Positions 63,182 to 64,000 of a stretch of DNA of 64,000 bases are shown here, piece by piece (position 1 is the stretch's first letter; each line of letters starts with the position of its first letter). Below the pieces are notes generated by a model. It ran no database searches. It was not told the origin of the DNA and saw only the letters and a program-made list of their open reading frames with translations. Location: positions 124,001 to 188,000 of the forward strand of contig JAEUKE010000089.1 in the NCBI GenBank assembly GCA_016794345.1, given 5' to 3'. The position numbers and the translations under genes were made by a program. This DNA is from Myxococcales bacterium (GTDB lineage: Bacteria > Myxococcota_A > Polyangia > Polyangiales > Polyangiaceae).

Positions 63182-63523
63182 CTAAGCCCCCGCGATCGAC
63201 TTGCGGACCCAGTCGAGGTAGTCCGCGTTGCCGGCGTTCTTCAGCGGCAACGCGACGACCTCGGGGACGGAGTACGGGTGCAGCTCCTTCACGGCCTTCG
63301 TGAGCCGCTGCACCGAGGCCGCGGTCGTCTTGACGACGAGGGTGCTCTCCTCGTCCTCCTGCAGCGCGCCCTCCCAGAAATAGAAGCTCTTCACGCCGGG
63401 GATGACGTTCACGCACGCCGCAAGCTTCTGCTCGACGAGCGCCTTGGCGATACGCGGCGCGTCAGCCGGCGGCGAGTTGACGAGGACGACGACGAGCGCG
63501 CCGTCGTCCTCTTTCGTCACCAC
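63182..63523 (-). CDS. cutA: CutA1 divalent-ion tolerance protein
   Basis: 113 residues, standard CutA1 length. Landmarks: ALVVVLVNSPPADAPRIAKA, LAACVNVIPGVKSFYFWEG, EESTLVVKTTAASV and HPYSVPEVVALPL. The protein forms a trimer and binds divalent metal. GTG start; the upstream gene overlaps by 7 bases. Confidence 0.96.
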   Translation of the reverse strand: MVTKEDDGALVVVLVNSPPADAPRIAKALVEQKLAACVNVIPGVKSFYFWEGALQEDEESTLVVKTTAASVQRLTKAVKELHPYSVPEVVALPLKNAGNADYLDWVRKSIAGA

Positions 63524-63930
63524 GGCTGCGCCTTCTGCGCGTTGCGGACGAGCTCGACCGTGCGCCGGCCGACGTACTCCTCCACGTCCGCGGCGGCGAT
63601 GTGACGGTCTCGCGCGAAGTCGAACTCGCGGGGCTTGCCCTCGAGGAAGCTCACCTTGATGACGGCGGTCTCCCTGTCGAGCTCGAGCGCGAGCGAGAGC
63701 GAGCCCAGATCGATGCGCGCGCCGCTCTCGTTCTCGGTCAGCTTCACCGGCTGACCTTTCTCCGCGATGCGCTCGTTCGCGAAGCGCATCGCCTCCACCG
63801 CGAGCGCGAGGGCGCCGGTCGCCGAGGCCAGCGCCTCCTGCACGCGCTGCTTCTGCCTCGCGGCTTCCTCCGCGTCGCGCTCGGCCTTTGTCTTGACCGC
63901 GTCGTTCAGCTCGTCGCGCCAGTTCGGCAT
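63517..63930 (-). CDS. Hypothetical coiled-coil protein
   Basis: 137 residues from ATG. N-terminal 55 residues are a charged helix (AERDAEEAARQKQRVQEAL), then a small beta domain (ALELDRETAVIKVSFLEGKP). No known family. It overlaps cutA by 7 bases, consistent with the operon. Confidence 0.7.
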   Translation of the reverse strand: MPNWRDELNDAVKTKAERDAEEAARQKQRVQEALASATGALALAVEAMRFANERIAEKGQPVKLTENESGARIDLGSLSLALELDRETAVIKVSFLEGKPREFDFARDRHIAAADVEEYVGRRTVELVRNAQKAQPW

Positions 63931-63931
63931 G

Positions 63932-64000
63932 TCAGTTGTCGCCCTTCATCTTGGCTTGCTGCTCGGCCTGCAGGGTCTTCAGATCCTCCGGGACGATCGG
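63932..64000 (-). CDS. C-terminal end of an unidentified gene (5' side outside window)
   Basis: On the minus strand the frame reads to PEDLKTLQAEQQAKMKGDN and a TGA at 63934-63932, one base beyond the next start. Codon usage fits coding sequence, and spacing matches the operon. Too short to identify. Confidence 0.55.
   Translation of the reverse strand, partial: PIVPEDLKTLQAEQQAKMKGDN

Overview
The window is very GC-rich, almost fully coding (no gene-free stretch reaches 300 bases) and reads as chromosome of a myxobacterium-like deltaproteobacterium (Myxococcota). The basis is the gene content: about 18 predicted lipoproteins, many with Gly/Ser/Thr or Ala/Ser linkers; a secreted M36 peptidase ending in a Cys-rich plus hydrophobic plus Arg tail of MYXO-CTERM type; a protein resembling the myxobacterial DUF2378 family; paired DUF1592/DUF1552 proteins; and many beta-propeller proteins of unknown role. 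No phage, integron, CRISPR array or intact insertion sequence was seen.

Layout. 1-7.6 kb: a LigD-type 3'-phosphoesterase runs off the left edge, diverging from two paralogous di-haem beta-propeller lipoproteins and a coupled third lipoprotein; Ku follows, so the parts of bacterial NHEJ flank a lipoprotein operon. 7.6-9.2 kb: amidohydrolase lipoprotein. 9.25-12.5 kb (minus strand): a four-CBS protein, a DUF2378-like protein, an unrecognised 467-residue protein and, just after its stop, a hairpin and two back-to-back tRNA-shaped elements that share the same departures from real tRNAs. This is the most unusual locus of the window. 12.5-17.6 kb (minus): AlaX-type editing protein, beta-propeller lipoprotein, FAD monooxygenase and enolase. 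17.7-19.4 kb: an orphan DotU/TssL plus shortened TssM-like GTPase pair. 19.4-20.9 kb: TetR regulator divergent from a metal-dependent hydrolase, with a palindrome between them. 21-28 kb: DUF1592/DUF1552 pair, propeller lipoprotein, TIM-barrel amidohydrolase, type-B carboxylesterase; REP-like hairpins lie here, two of them inside lipoprotein signal-peptide codons. 28-37 kb: coiled-coil PLD protein, outer-membrane-like protein, Nudix hydrolase, the M36 peptidase, SelO. 37-46 kb: membrane and PEGA proteins, hotdog thioesterase, GGDEF protein coupled to an M14 carboxypeptidase. 46-56.6 kb: DsbA-like and PrcB-like lipoproteins, a coupled pair of zinc-ribbon/TM/propeller proteins followed by oligoribonuclease, a CAP-domain protein, TPR and propeller lipoproteins. 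56.6-59.1 kb: a predicted C39-like cysteine peptidase fused to an HExxH peptidase, and a TerB/DUF697 protein. 59-64 kb: a tight minus-strand run (partial gene, coiled-coil protein, CutA, DUF2314 lipoprotein, FGE-like lipoprotein, repeat-rich lipoprotein, MFS transporter).

Recognisable housekeeping functions are few (eno, orn, cutA, selO, ku). Most of the rest is envelope or secreted machinery of unknown role. Function calls come from reading motifs by eye; no database search was run.
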